The notes beneath the pieces are model-generated. The model was not told the DNA's origin, did no database searches, and saw only the letters and a list, made by a program, of their open reading frames with translations. Positions 1 through 10,854 of a DNA stretch of 64,000 bases are shown here, piece after piece. Both the position numbers and the translations under genes were made by a program. The stretch's first letter is position 1; each line of letters opens with the position of its first letter. Source of the DNA: Porogramme epimiltina. Its lineage: Eukaryota; Basidiomycota; Agaricomycetes; Polyporales; Polyporaceae. The stretch is from positions 1 through 64,000 of the forward strand of contig FTLJ01000113.1 of NCBI GenBank assembly GCA_900155495.1, in the 5' to 3' direction.

Positions 1-389
1 CCTCTGCGCAGCGTGCGCTCCTCTCTGCCAACTTCGGCACGGGCCCCCGTAGCGGTGGTGGTGGGGGCGGTGGGGGAGGTGGGAACGCCCTCGGGCGCAA
101 CCTGCTCTCGGCGGGCGACCGCCTGCGCGACCTCATCGTGCCCGACGCGCTCGCGAGCCTCGTCACTGCGCCCGCGGGGTGGATCCCGGGCATCGGGCTG
201 GGCGGGGGCGGGGGCGGGGGCGGCGCGAAGCGGGACGCGAGCGAGAAGGATGCAGCGCGGGCGGAGCGGATCCGCGAAGAGCTCGAGGAGGTGCTCGCGG
301 CGCAGTGCCCGATGTGCGAGGGCGTCGTCGCCGGGCTCGACAAGCCGTTCGTGCAGCCGGGAGAAGTCGACGCGAGCTGGGACCTGTAG
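1..389 (+). CDS. VPS18: C-terminal part of vacuolar sorting protein Vps18/Pep3 (5' end outside window)
   Basis: The frame is open from base 3 to a TAG at 387-389 and has no start here, so this is the last exon of a longer gene. The visible ~128 residues hold a run of ten glycines, a helix with the phrase VTAPAGWIPGIG, a second glycine run, a charged helix, then the pair C-P-M-C followed by LDKPFVQPGE. A C-x2-C followed by D-(R/K)-P-F close to the C-terminus matches the end of the RING-like domain of Vps18, a shared core subunit of the HOPS and CORVET tethering complexes on vacuoles and endosomes. The glycine runs look lineage-specific. The call rests only on the tail; Vps11, which also ends in a RING, is the main alternative. 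Confidence 0.68.
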   Translation, partial: SAQRALLSANFGTGPRSGGGGGGGGGGNALGRNLLSAGDRLRDLIVPDALASLVTAPAGWIPGIGLGGGGGGGGAKRDASEKDAARAERIREELEEVLAAQCPMCEGVVAGLDKPFVQPGEVDASWDL

Positions 390-844
390 GGTCCCCGCGC
401 CCGCGCTGGAGAGAGAGAGGGTGCTAGTGTTTGATGTTTCGGGCGGCGGGGCGAGCCTCGAGGCGGCGGGGGCGTGTGTGCTAGTGCTCAATATATCGTA
501 GCTGCTCCACTAATGTATATGTGGAATCGAGGTGATCGTACATGTCGACGTCCCGCGCGTACACTAGGGCTACAGATTACAGGGGTCCAACAAGACCGAG
601 ACGCCAAGCTGTCCGACCTCGATATCTACGCGGCCTGAGCGGCCGTCCGTTGAGGGAAGCCGGGGCGCACGCTAGGGGCCGCCGACTGCACGGCGGGTTC
701 GCCGACCCATGGCGCGCATCGCGTAGCCCCGGCTCCTCTGTACGTAGTGCATTTTGAAGCCCGAAAAGACTGCACCCCGGTTTCGCGAATGGAAGTATTG
801 GCGAGGCGAGCCCGGAAAGGGCAGAGTCGTCGCCACAGGGGCGC
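390..844. other. Convergent intergenic region VPS18/CGR1
   Basis: 455 bp between two convergent stop codons. It should hold both 3' UTRs. I see no supported gene, RNA or repeat. Confidence 0.6.
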
Positions 845-1562
845 TCAGTGGTTGATTTTCTTGGTGCGGCCGGCCTTGCGGCGGAGCCTCGCGGCCTTGC
901 GTGCGCCCATCTGTGGACAGCCCCGGGAGGGTTCCAAGACGTCGCGGGTGTCAGCTCGGTGCTCGCGGCGGTGCGGAGGCGGGAGGGCGCGTTGCGTGGA
1001 GACGCGGGGCTTCGGGGAGTTCAATGCGTACCTTGGCTTTCTCCTCTTCCAGCCTGCGCCGTTCCTCCGCGGCCTTTTTGCGCTCCATGGTGACCTCCTT
1101 TCGCCTGTGCACACCGAAACCGCACAGGGGGCGACCCCGATCAGCCCGAGGGGGCGTGGGGGGCAAGAGGCATGCGGCTGTTCACGCACCGCTGGATCTC
1201 TGCGAGTTTCTCGTCCTTGAGCTCAGTCTGAAGCTTCTTGATCGCCTGCGCCTTCTTGGTCTTCTCCATGCGGTCTTCCCATTTCTTGGTTTTGAGGCCG
1301 TCAGGAAGGTGGGAGCGGCTTCGCGTGCGAGACGTCAGTGGGAGTGCCGTCGTTACGCCGCGAGGCGTCGTCGCTGGGAGGGTGGGGGGGCTTACACGGT
1401 CGCAGACTTGGAGTACTTCCATGCCTTGCCCGAGACGCGGCCGCCGGACGACTGGGCGAGCGGGCGGGCTGGAGGCTCGGAGTCGGGGACAGCGGGCGGC
1501 GAGGCCTGAGGGGAGGGCAAGGCGAGCGCAGGTTCGGGCGAGGCGGGACGGGACATGGTCAT
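845..1562 (-). CDS. CGR1: rRNA-processing protein Cgr1
   Basis: Four exons on the minus strand: 1562-1396, 1318-1190, 1104-1032, 910-845, giving 144 residues. After splicing, the second half is a near-continuous basic helix: LPDGLKTK, then RMEKTKKAQAIKKLQTELK, then REV-like RRKEVTMERKKAAEERRR, ending in RRKAGRTKKINH. This is the conserved core of Cgr1, a small nucleolar protein needed for 60S pre-rRNA processing. The first ~50 residues are Pro/Ser-rich and variable, as usual. The start could be the ATG at 1562 or the one two codons later at 1556. The introns of 77, 85 and 121 nt have GT-AG ends, and all junctions restore known family sequence, so the model is firm. Confidence 0.93.
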
Positions 1563-2596
1563 GGAATTTTTGAGGATGCGAGCAGTTGACGCCTGGCGGA
1601 CCCGGGGGCAAGGCGGCAGAGAACAGCGAGAAGCAGCACGGACGAGGCCGGCAAACGCCCAAGGCAATCGGGGCCTCGAGAGACGCTGGGTAGATCTCAT
1701 CGGGAGCCACGAAGCCACGTGTTCGACCTCGTGGTGGCGCCGGGCCGGCACAGATTGTGGCCGAGGACGGGTTCGTCATCGCGCCGCTGGTTGTGGTGTG
1801 CACTGGGCGGCGTGTGTGGACGCGCATCTGGGCGTGTATCTGGGGGAGAGAGGCGCGAGGGGCCAGCGGCGATGGGGATGGGAGGCTATGGGAGGGGGAG
1901 TGGGGTTGGATGAATTGTGCGGACGCCACGGGGAGGGTTCGAGGTGATGATATCATGACGGGCAGGGGCAGCGGCGCTCGTCCTGCGAGCTTGGGACGGT
2001 TCTCGCGCTCAGAGGCGCGCTCGCGGGGCTCGCCGACGTCTTCTCGCCTCGCTGCGCCTACAGCGTCCCCCACACCGTGATCACCGCGGCCCTGGCCTTC
2101 CCGTCCCTGGGCCGTCCGCGCGCGCGACGCCGCACCTCGACGCGCGCTGACAGCTCTGTGGCTGGTGGCATGCTGGACGCGCGGACGGCCGCTGGGCCTC
2201 GGAAGCATCCGCGCACGGCAGGGGCAGGGGGCAGCGGGGGCGGGGAGGGAAAGAGCGTCGCGGGGGACAGGTACCGCGGGGACGGGGAGTTCTGATAAGG
2301 CGAGCTGGGCTCTGCTGGGCTGGATTGTCTGATGTGAAGGCGCGGAACGGAACCGAGAGCAGCTGAGGGAGCGCGTTTGTTGACTGCTGTTTTGGCCGGC
2401 GAGCTAGACTGCGTTCAGCCAGAGTCCTCCCTGCGCTCCCACTGGCTCCTGGCTCTTGGGTCCTGTTCGCGCGCACTCGCCCGACGCCTACGGTCTCTCT
2501 CCGTCCAGGTCCTCTCGTGGCCGTCGGCCTCTCCGTCCTTCTCTTCCGCGACACGCTCCTTTCCCCCTTCTCCCGCGCTCAAAGGACCGTCTTTTC
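1563..2596. promoter_or_regulatory. Divergent promoter region of CGR1 and the 2597 gene
   Basis: 1,034 bp between two divergent starts. It is GC-rich and ends in a strong pyrimidine tract at about 2490-2580 just before the downstream ATG, a common layout for fungal 5' UTRs. Long open frames on both strands here have no recognisable protein and run into CGR1 introns, so I treat them as noise. Confidence 0.5.
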
Positions 2597-5414
2597 ATGA
2601 TCGCCATGAACCCTCCCGCCGACCTCCCCGCCCACGACGACCACCTCAGGCATCTCCTTGACCAGCGCGCCGCCCGCGCAGACCTCCACGGCCGTTTCCC
2701 CTCCCTCTCCGAGTTTTCCGACTCGCCCTCGGTCTACAGCCATCCCCACTTCTCCCCACGTCCTCCAGACAGGCCCTTCCTTGATCCCAACCCCCACTCC
2801 TTCCGCTTCCCCCAGAGCCCCAAAGGCTATTCCCCTTCCCTCTCCGAGCCCCGTTCTCCCATCACCGACAGGGAGCGTCTCAACTTTCCTAATGCAAGCA
2901 GTCTCGACCTCGAGGATGATCCCCGCTCGTCCTCCGAGTCGCAGAGCATCTCAGAGTACCAGAGCCTCCCGCCGGAAGAGCACGATGACTCCCTAATCGA
3001 GCCCGAAGAAGAGGAGCCCCGGATCAGCATGTACGGGCCCAAAATGCGCTTCCACTCTCCCGCCCCTTGGGAAGAGGATGAAACAGATTCCAAGAGCGTC
3101 CTCGAAGAGCCCTCGAAGCGGTCCAAGAAGAAGGATCTCACCAACAAGAAGGGATGGGGGCTGTCGCGCACCAGCGGCGAGACACGTCCAAGCAATGATT
3201 CGGTCCGTTCAGGCAAAGGCAAGCAGTCCTTCGATGCGGCCTCCACTTTCTCTGCCAATGGTGCCCTAGCGTATGTTTCTTCCCTTCTTCCCTTCAGATG
3301 CGTCCCCCTCAGCACCATTCCTTTCTTCCAGTGCGCTCGCCCAAGCATCCATGTCAACTACCTCGCTCGCCGCCCACCAGTCCCCACAATCGTTGCGAGA
3401 TAAGCTCTCACTTCCGCGGCTGCGTGCTCGGACGCCTTCCAACGTGAGCCCCATGGATGCCTTCGCCTCGTCTGCCGCTTCACCCATTACGCGAACGGAG
3501 ACCCCGCCGCATGGAGACATTTATGGAGACGATCGTTCAATCCTCGGCCTCACGCCCACTCGCTCCGCTACCCCTCACTATGAGTTTACGCACCCCTATG
3601 CCAACCCAGACCTGGTCCGGGCTCAGGAGCACGATCCCCCGCCGCCGTCCCCTAACCAGATGTCGTTTGGGGTGAACCGAAGCGAGTCGAACGCGACCCT
3701 CACGGACACCACTCCTAGCAGCAGCATGTCCCAGTTCCGGTCGACCACCACGCTCAGCATGACTCCAGGCACGTCTACCACTTCGGTCAATCCCAGCTTA
3801 AACGACTCCTTCTCTATCCACCGCGGCGTCGGGACCAAAGGCATCTCATCGCCCATGCCGGTCGACAAGGCTTCTCTCCACCCGGACGCCCTTGGCAAAC
3901 TCAACGGTTATCAGCAATCTCCGGTAACACCGGGCGCGGGGTTAAGCACGGGCACGAGCCCGGTCGCTCCTCGTAATAGGGACACTGCCCTCTCGGCGAT
4001 GACGATGGGTGGACTTTCTACGTGGGAGAACACGGCTGGGGCGCTCAAGCTCATCTCGTTGGAGGAGGCGCAGGCCCAAGCGCGGGCCCGGAGCGTGACG
4101 GCGCACCCGACGATCTCGAGCCCGTACGCGAGCACGTCCAAGACCGTGCTGTCCGAGATCGACGGGGAGTCGTTCCGCGCGCAAGGACGTGCCCGGTCGA
4201 GCAGCGCGGGAGGGAAGGGAAGGAGCACTTTCGACTCGCCTCAGCGTCACGTCCCGCCGATCCCGCTGCCAGGAGACTCGCCCATTAGCGGCCCGACGAG
4301 GCAAGTTGCGAGGAAGAAAAGCGGGTTCATGAGGCTCTTCAACAACGGCAAGGATCGCACGTCGCCCAGCTCGCCTCCGCCACCCGTCCCCGCCTTCACC
4401 CAGGACGCGTTCGCGGCTCACCCACCGCCTCTTCCAGCACAATATTCCCGCCCCCGCCAGGGTTCTACCCACCGCGTTCCGGTCCCTTCATTGTCGCCGA
4501 GTTTACTCGCGGATTCCGTCGGCTCGAGCGGTTCTTATGGCTCAAACTCGCCTGCTTCCTCACCTCCTTCCTCTTCGACCGGCTCGTCCGCATCGGCCTC
4601 AAGTGGGATGCGTGAGCAACAGCATCTCAGTGCCCGCCGAAAGGTTCCTGAACTATCCATCGTCACCACGGCTTCGTCGTCGATGAACCTCGCTGCGAAG
4701 GCTCCTTACACCGCGCCACTTTCGGATGGGTCGAGCGAGATGAGCCATCACCACCTGACACCTACAACTTCCGCGACCCGTTCAGACGCACGGCTTGCTG
4801 GGGGTTCGCCCAGTAGCGCCCCGCCGACGAAGACGGACTTTGTCGGGCTCAGCATCCGTCCCATGTCCACCCTGTTCACGCGGGACATCAAAGAGCTCGC
4901 CGTCACGGACGACGTCTCCCTGCGCACGCGCCCGTCCCTCGAGGTCGACACTGGCACGCCGACGACCGCGACGACAGCAGTCTCGCCCCTGAGCCCTGAC
5001 TTCCCAGGCACACGGGGCCTCGAGTACGGCAGCGCGCGCTCGAGCGACGAGAAGCAGGCCATGTTCGCGATCGCGGCCGACGGCGGCGACCAGTCGAGCG
5101 TCATCCAGGCGCTGCAGGAGCAGATCCTCTCCTCGCGCCGCGCGTGGCAGCGCCAGATCTGGGAGCTCGAGGGCCAGGTGCGCGACCTCAAGGCGGAGGT
5201 CGAGGAGCTGCGCGCCACGGACGGCAAGGGCGAGTACTGCGCCGCGTGCGGGCGCGGGGGCGGCGGCCCGCGCGCGTTCGCGGGCGGGTCCGAGGCGAGC
5301 GGGAGCCCGCGCACGCCGGACGAGCCTCGGCGCGCGGGCGTGAGGGCGGGCGGGGTCGTGAACCGGCCCCGCGCGCGCACGGGCATCAGCTCGCGCTTTG
5401 CGAGCAACGTGTAA
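2597..5414 (+). CDS. Uncharacterised Ser/Pro-rich protein with C-terminal coiled coil and CxxC
   Basis: Two exons, 2597-3270 and 3332-5414, give 918 residues. I do not recognise a named family. Most of the protein is low-complexity Ser/Thr/Pro/Arg sequence typical of disordered, phosphorylated proteins. Around residue 335-360 is a basic-hydrophobic patch (KKSGFMRLFNNGKD). Residues ~810-848 form a clear amphipathic coiled coil (LQEQI...LEGQVRDLKAEVEEL), directly followed by E-Y-C-A-A-C-G and a Gly/Arg-rich tail. The coiled coil plus CxxC hints at a dimerising scaffold, perhaps with half of a metal site, but this is a guess. The first ATG at 2597 follows a pyrimidine tract; a second ATG lies three codons later. 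The 61-nt intron has an alternative acceptor at 3297 that would give an early stop. Confidence 0.7.
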
Positions 5415-6267
5415 AACGTGTCTACGTCCAGCAACGATCCCCTCACGCCCCGTGTCACGTCCCGCCGCATGCCTGCTGTCTTCCGTCCCAGCCTTATTGG
5501 GTGTGTTCCATAGTCGTTCCCGTCTCTCTCTCCCTCTGTTTTGGTCAAATGTGTCTCTGTGGATAGATTGGCCGCGTCCGAGACCGCGTAGCCTAAGGAC
5601 GCTCTTTCCTCCCTCCCCCTCACTTCCTCCTTTCCGTCGGCCTGTCGCTTTTTTTTTATTTCGTATTATCCGTGTAATCCCAACCTCGCACCACCAAGCC
5701 CTCACGCTCATTCCGTTCCCGCACCCACTTTACGAGCATACGTCTCTCCCACTGTCCCTCACCCCCGATACCACTACTATAGACTACTTCCCCCTATGTA
5801 ATTAATGTGTCCCAGTACGCATCCGTGTCTGTCTCTCCCGCCTCGGTCAGCCACCGCATCGTCACTAGCTTCCCCCGCACAGTTCCCGTCCCCGCACATT
5901 CCGTCTCTGTCTCGTGCCGACCCGTCGCACACCCCGCTCGCTCGTTTTTGGTCCGTAGTATTATTGCTCGTCCGTACGCATGTGTGGCGATGTCATGTTG
6001 TACTAGTCGGCGTCCCGATACGTGCGCTGCGTCGCACTTTGTATGGCCATGGGCCGGGCTGCAGGCACCCCCCGTACTGCAAGCACCATTTCCTCACCAG
6101 CCGATGTTGTGCGAACCAACGTGTGTGCTCGTGTGCATGGTAGAAATGTTCGCATGTGAACCGTCCCAAGTGCTAACTACAGTAAGTACATAATTTAGCC
6201 CCGCGGAAAGTAGTCCGGAAGCGTCCGTCCAGTCCACCCAAGGCCCTCCTCCGACGACAGCCCGCTC
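5415..6267. other. Convergent intergenic region, pyrimidine-rich
   Basis: 853 bp between the convergent stops of the 2597 gene and SEC39. It is rich in C/T and contains a run of nine T at 5649-5657. Open frames here (5805-6193) encode only Ser/Pro/Arg-rich noise. No gene is supported. Confidence 0.55.
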
Positions 6268-9200
6268 TCACTCGTCCTCCGCGCCGAGCAGCCAGCCGAT
6301 GCCCTTCTGCAGCACGCGCGACGCCTGCTCCGACACAACGTGCGCGCTGTCGGGGCCGCGCGTGCGGCTCCCGCTGCGCGAGCGGTCCGACGCCTCCTCG
6401 GACAGGTACGACCGCCCGCGGCCGCCGAGCGCGAAGGGGATGTTCGCCGCGACGCGGCTGAACGCCTTGCCCGCGAACGCCGCCGCGTCCGGCGAGGGCG
6501 AGATGTGCATCTGCATGTTCTGCAGGCGCGCCGCGAGCGACGCCGCGGCCGCGCCCGCACCGATGCCCGCGGCGCGTCCTGCGGTGCGCCGCCCGCGCCT
6601 GCGCCCGTCGCGGCCCTTGCGCTCCGCGAGGGCCTCGCGCCGCGCGTCGATGTCTTCCTCCTCGAGGCTGCGCCAGGCGGTGAGGACGTCGGGGAGGCGT
6701 TCAGGCGGGCAGAGCTCGAGCGCGCGCGCGAGGAGGGCGAGCTTGCGCGGGACGTCCGGGAGCTCGGGATGGCGGCCGAGTTGGAAGCAGGTGAGCCAGG
6801 CGACCTCGCTCGCCTCGGCGACGGGGGAGCCCGGCGCAGGGGAAGGGGTAGAGGCGCGGAGAAGGAGGACAGTGTCGACCATTCGCTCGGCGGTCTCGTG
6901 CGCACGGGTGAAGTCGTCCGACTGCAGCGCGGTCTCGGCGAGCATGGCGAGCGCTTTGACTTCGGCGACGACGTTCCCGCGGAAGCCAAGTTTGTGGACG
7001 AGGTCGAGGATAACCTCGGTGTGCTTGTAAGCGTCGTTGTTGCTCGAGAGAACACGAGACACGAGGGAGAGACGGTCCTTGGTGAGGCGGATCTCGATGG
7101 GCGATATGGGGATGCCGGGGCGGGACATAAGATTAAATGAGCATAGTCGGGAAGTGGCTTCGATAAACTCCTTTTCCTCGATGATCCTATCGGATGAAGT
7201 AGGAACGTCGAGGCTAGCGGAGAGACGTTGTTATTCGGAGGTCCAGTCCGATAGAAGGAAGGGCACGTACCAGTCGTACGCAAGCTTCATGTCGCCGAAG
7301 TGATAATTGCCGGAGGATGCGTTATCGTAAAACTCTTGAGAGCAAGTGAGGCATATGTCCTCAATTACTTGATGGTCAAGAGAAAGCTCGACGCTTGATG
7401 ACTGGAGTAGTTTCTTGGCGATATCGAAGTCTAAAGGGTGAACAGTGAGTAGCCTTTTCGATTGCATCACGCCGTAAACTTACTGCCGGTGCTGAGAAGT
7501 CCGCTGAAGAAGGTGCGAATGACATCGTCTCGTGATAGCAGACAAAATGCGCTCCTGGACGCGCCCTCCCCTGATCCCGAGAGCTTGAGCATGTCCTCTA
7601 AGAGCCATTCCCAATCTTCCTGAGTGACAAGTTTGTCGTCAGACGCGTTTGCTCGGCGCGCCATGCGGTTTGCCCGGGAACGCTGCTCCCCAATGTTGGA
7701 ATTACTCCGTAAGAACCACCGCAGAGGAGCAGGAACACTCCAACGAGAGAGGATCTCTCCTGACTCGAGATGCACGTCGAGGACGTCCAGTGCGCGGGAA
7801 AGGGAGGTGGTCGGAAGGGGCTTGAAGAACAGGAAAAGATCGGCTGGTGTTGCTTGAGTTTTTGTGGTCGAAGGGGTGACAAAATCTCCCAGAGAAGCGA
7901 TAGTAGTGTCCGTCTCGTCTGCGTCGTCCTCGCTCTCTTCCGGGGTAGGCCATGCCGGAAGGCATTCGAAGATGCGGCTCATGGTTGGCCACTCGTCCAA
8001 GCTCTCACTCCCGTATAGACACGCGAGAGCGAGGCGCGCCATGTCTTCATCGTCGCGGATAATTCGTTGAGCTGCTGGGAGGATGGGCTTGGACGCTTCG
8101 AATATCGCGGCGACAATATCTAACCGTGCATTCAAGATGTACTCGTAGAGGAGACGGGTGCTAAGGGACGGGTCCGACTGGCCCGCACGCTCCGCGCGGG
8201 ACTCGAGCACGAAGAGATAGGGCATGACCAGTGTGTGGATGTCTTGCGCGATGCTCGTCTCGGTAGAATACACGAGGTAGGCACGAATAACGTCCGACGG
8301 CGTCATTGACCTCCACCGCTCGAGAGACCAGTCCTGAGCGGCACTATCTCCTCCCTGTGGTGCGTCGTATACGAGCCGCGCCATCAAGCTGAGCTCTTCA
8401 CCAGCCTCGTCGAGCGCGGGGACCCCTTGCGACGCAGCATGTTGTACGAGTGCCAAGGCGGCATCGACCATTCCTGTGGACAGCAGAATATCGTCCACTC
8501 TGTGAAGGTACCAGGCGGAGAGGTCGGAGGAGGACAAGGGATTCGGTGTGATTCGGTGTTTCCATGTCTCGTCCTCGACAGGTAGTGGTAAAAGAGGAGG
8601 GCCGCATTCTTCGAGGGCTCGTGCGCATTCTGGTGTTTCCACGAAATCCGTGTCTTCTCTCCATAGTTGTGTTGGCAGCCGTTGTTCCGTCCCTGTGCCC
8701 ATGTCGCAGGATGGTAATAAGTCCTTGTACTCCGACACATATACGTATTCCGGTATACAGTCGAGGATTGAAAAGCGGAAGGGCCAGAGCGTATCTCCAT
8801 GTCGTTGGTACAGGATTCCCAAGGCGGCAAAGTATTCTTGTGAGGCAAGAAGACATGCCGTCTCCACCAAGCTCGCGGTAAGGAACGTTGAGAGGGGCAC
8901 GGGAGCCTCACCGGACTTGGACGCGGCTGGCCGTTCGGGTGCGTCGGACTCGTCCGCCCATGGATCGTCTTCCCACTCCTCATCAATAGGCTCCTCCTCC
9001 TCATTCCCGCTACTGACCGGGGCCTCCCTGCAGATTTGTATCCAGGTGTTGAGCTTGTCGAGACGTTCCAGCAATAGTGCACGTATACGGCAGAGTTGCG
9101 CGTCTGTAGATGCCTCCGCGAAGTAAGAGGCAAGAGCGGCGTGCCGTGCTCTTTGACTAAAATCTTCTGTTCCCTCCACAGGCGACTCCAGCTCTTCGTC

Positions 9201-9458
9201 GCCTCCGGAGACAGCTTGAGCTGTAGCTTTTCGTACGCGCTCCACAACAGCAGTCGTGCGCTCAACCCCAAGGTCGAGCAATGCTTGTTGTGCGGCTACA
9301 TCGTCGAGAATTCGGTCGGCACATGCAGCGGGCACCCATAACTCGTCTTGTATGTGTTTGAGTAGCTCCTCGACATTTCCCAGAGAGACGTCTGCGTCCG
9401 AGAGGGCGGCCCATTGGGAAGCAAGGTCCGGAGCGGAGGAGGTTGTGGCGGTAGACAT
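6268..9458 (-). CDS. SEC39: Sec39-domain protein of the Dsl1/NRZ ER tethering complex
   Basis: Three exons, 9458-7484, 7430-7271 and 7213-6268, give 1,026 residues. After splicing, the third quarter reads ...STGNFDIAKKLL... then AYDCLDVPTSSDRIIEEKEF and MSRPGIPISPIEIRLTKDRL, the signature segment of fungal Sec39. Sec39 (NBAS in animals) helps the Dsl1 complex catch COPI vesicles returning from Golgi to ER. The body is all-helical, without membrane segments. The start at 9458 (MSTATTSS) is preferred over an in-frame codon 39 residues upstream. The C-terminal ~110 residues are Arg/Gly/Ala-rich and variable. The introns are 53 and 57 nt. The weakly similar long frames on the same strand (for example 7283-6195) are shadows in other frames. 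Confidence 0.88.
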
Positions 9459-9777
9459 GGTAGAGGCGAAGACACGTGCACCGGGTAGACGTGTAGCACC
9501 TATGACGCGGGCGGCAATTGGCGGGTGTTGCACCGTCACTTGCCCGCATGGTTTGGGGCACGCATAGGCTTTCAAGTTTCGACGACCTCAAAGACATGAA
9601 GAAAACATGGATTGGCACGTGAAGAGCGTATACATGTGTAAAGTATCCAATAGACGAGTAAATATGATCGTCCTTTTCCTGCATTGCAAGCACCTGGCAC
9701 ATCCTGACACGGTCGAGCACTTCATATCCGAGCCAGAGCACTGCGCAGGCATTCTGCCGCAACGCAGCGTACCCTTC
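9459..9777. other. Region between NIP7 stop and SEC39 start
   Basis: 319 bp holding the NIP7 3' UTR and the SEC39 promoter, both genes on the minus strand. An open frame that continues past NIP7 exon 5 into this DNA is not coding once the last intron (9793-9845) is removed. Confidence 0.5.
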
Positions 9778-10579
9778 TCAAAAGAGTGTTTCCTGGACAA
9801 CCATACCGTTAGCGTGCTCCCTAGCATCTCGCATAATTTACCTACTTCGTCACGGAGGTATTCACCCACATCGCTAAAATGCAGCGTGAGTGGCTAATTA
9901 ACCTATGTAAGTTTTCCAACGTACGCTTGATGAAAGACAATGATTGCCGTAGGGTCGAGTTTCCTCGTGTCGATGGTGGACCGAGCGGTAACACCGAAAC
10001 CCTAGAAAGATATGAAGAGTTGTTGCGGAATAATAAGTATGCGCTCACCAGTGGAACGTCGCTCATGCTAAACACAACCACGCCTTGATGCTCAGGTGTG
10101 TCCTCCGTTATACGACCGAGATGTGCCTTGAGTACGTGGTTACCGTAGAGGAAGGGCATTTCGCCATTGGGTTTGATCCAGACCTAAAACATGGCGTGAA
10201 GACTTGGGTTCGGATTACCAAGTTGAATGACTTGCCTTATACTTCGCATATTGTGCGAGATAATCCAGTGCGGTAATGTGAAGCTTGAATTTCCCACTCT
10301 TCGTGAATTTACCGAAACATGTCCCGAGACTGACGAGATTGGGTCGAGCAACGGAAATGGCTAGTCGCATGGATGACTCCGACACGTAGAATACGCGATC
10401 CTTTTGAAGACGAAAACAATGCGGTTCATCTTGACGGTCAATAAGGTGCACTAGATTCTTGCCCTGAGCAACAAGATGTCGGTCATTTGGGCCTTCGGGT
10501 AGAGGTGCATTGGGCTCACAATGTAGTTGGCTAGCTTAGTGAACACAGTTTTGCTCTCTTCCTCCGTAAGCGGACGCAT
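9778..10579 (-). CDS. NIP7: 60S ribosome biogenesis factor Nip7
   Basis: Six exons: 10579-10520, 10463-10236, 10183-10049, 10001-9925, 9873-9846 and 9792-9778. The product is 180 residues, the same as human NIP7. It starts [20 protein letters not shown] and contains [26 protein letters not shown] and the PUA-domain phrase [18 protein letters not shown]. Nip7 binds pre-60S particles and is needed for 27S/ITS2 processing. Intron 2 (10184-10235) begins with GC, not GT (AAG|GCAAGT), and no GT site gives the right protein. The last exon is only 15 nt (Glu-Thr-Leu-Phe-stop) and restores the family's C-terminal (E/D)ETL ending. The gene lies head-to-head with ureD across 275 bp. Confidence 0.96.
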
Positions 10580-10854
10580 GTTGAGTTGTCGAAGATGTGC
10601 GCAAAAGAGAAGGCGGTAGGTCAGGTGGAGGGACACACAGACAGATGGAGGAGAAGTCTTGAGACGGTCTCGCAAGGTCCAAAAAGTTGCAGATCGGGTC
10701 GCCCGATCTGACACCACGTGCCCGAAACGCGAGGCCCATGGGCGCCTCTCGGGACGCGTCTTGGAGGGGATCTGTGGCGCCGATCCCCCGTACTTATCTC
10801 TCCTTGATCCAAACTCGCCTTGGACTCGCGTCTTCTCTCCCCTCAGCTATCGCC
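10580..10854. promoter_or_regulatory. Shared promoter of NIP7 and ureD
   Basis: 275 bp between divergent ATGs. It holds a perfect 8-bp inverted repeat with a 3-bp spacer (AGATCGGG at 10691-10698, CCCGATCT at 10702-10709), an E-box CACGTG at 10715-10720, and a GATA-type TTATCT at 10794-10799. The function of each is inferred only from sequence. Confidence 0.5.

Noticed and set aside
1141..2208. 355-codon minus frame ending in the CGR1 core
   Set aside because: Only its last part (CGR1 exon 2) is coding; the rest reads CGR1 intron 1, exon 1 in the wrong frame, and promoter.
9588..9869. Extended NIP7 C-terminus read without the last intron
   Set aside because: It gives about 30 non-conserved residues; splicing 9793-9845 restores the known family ending and length.
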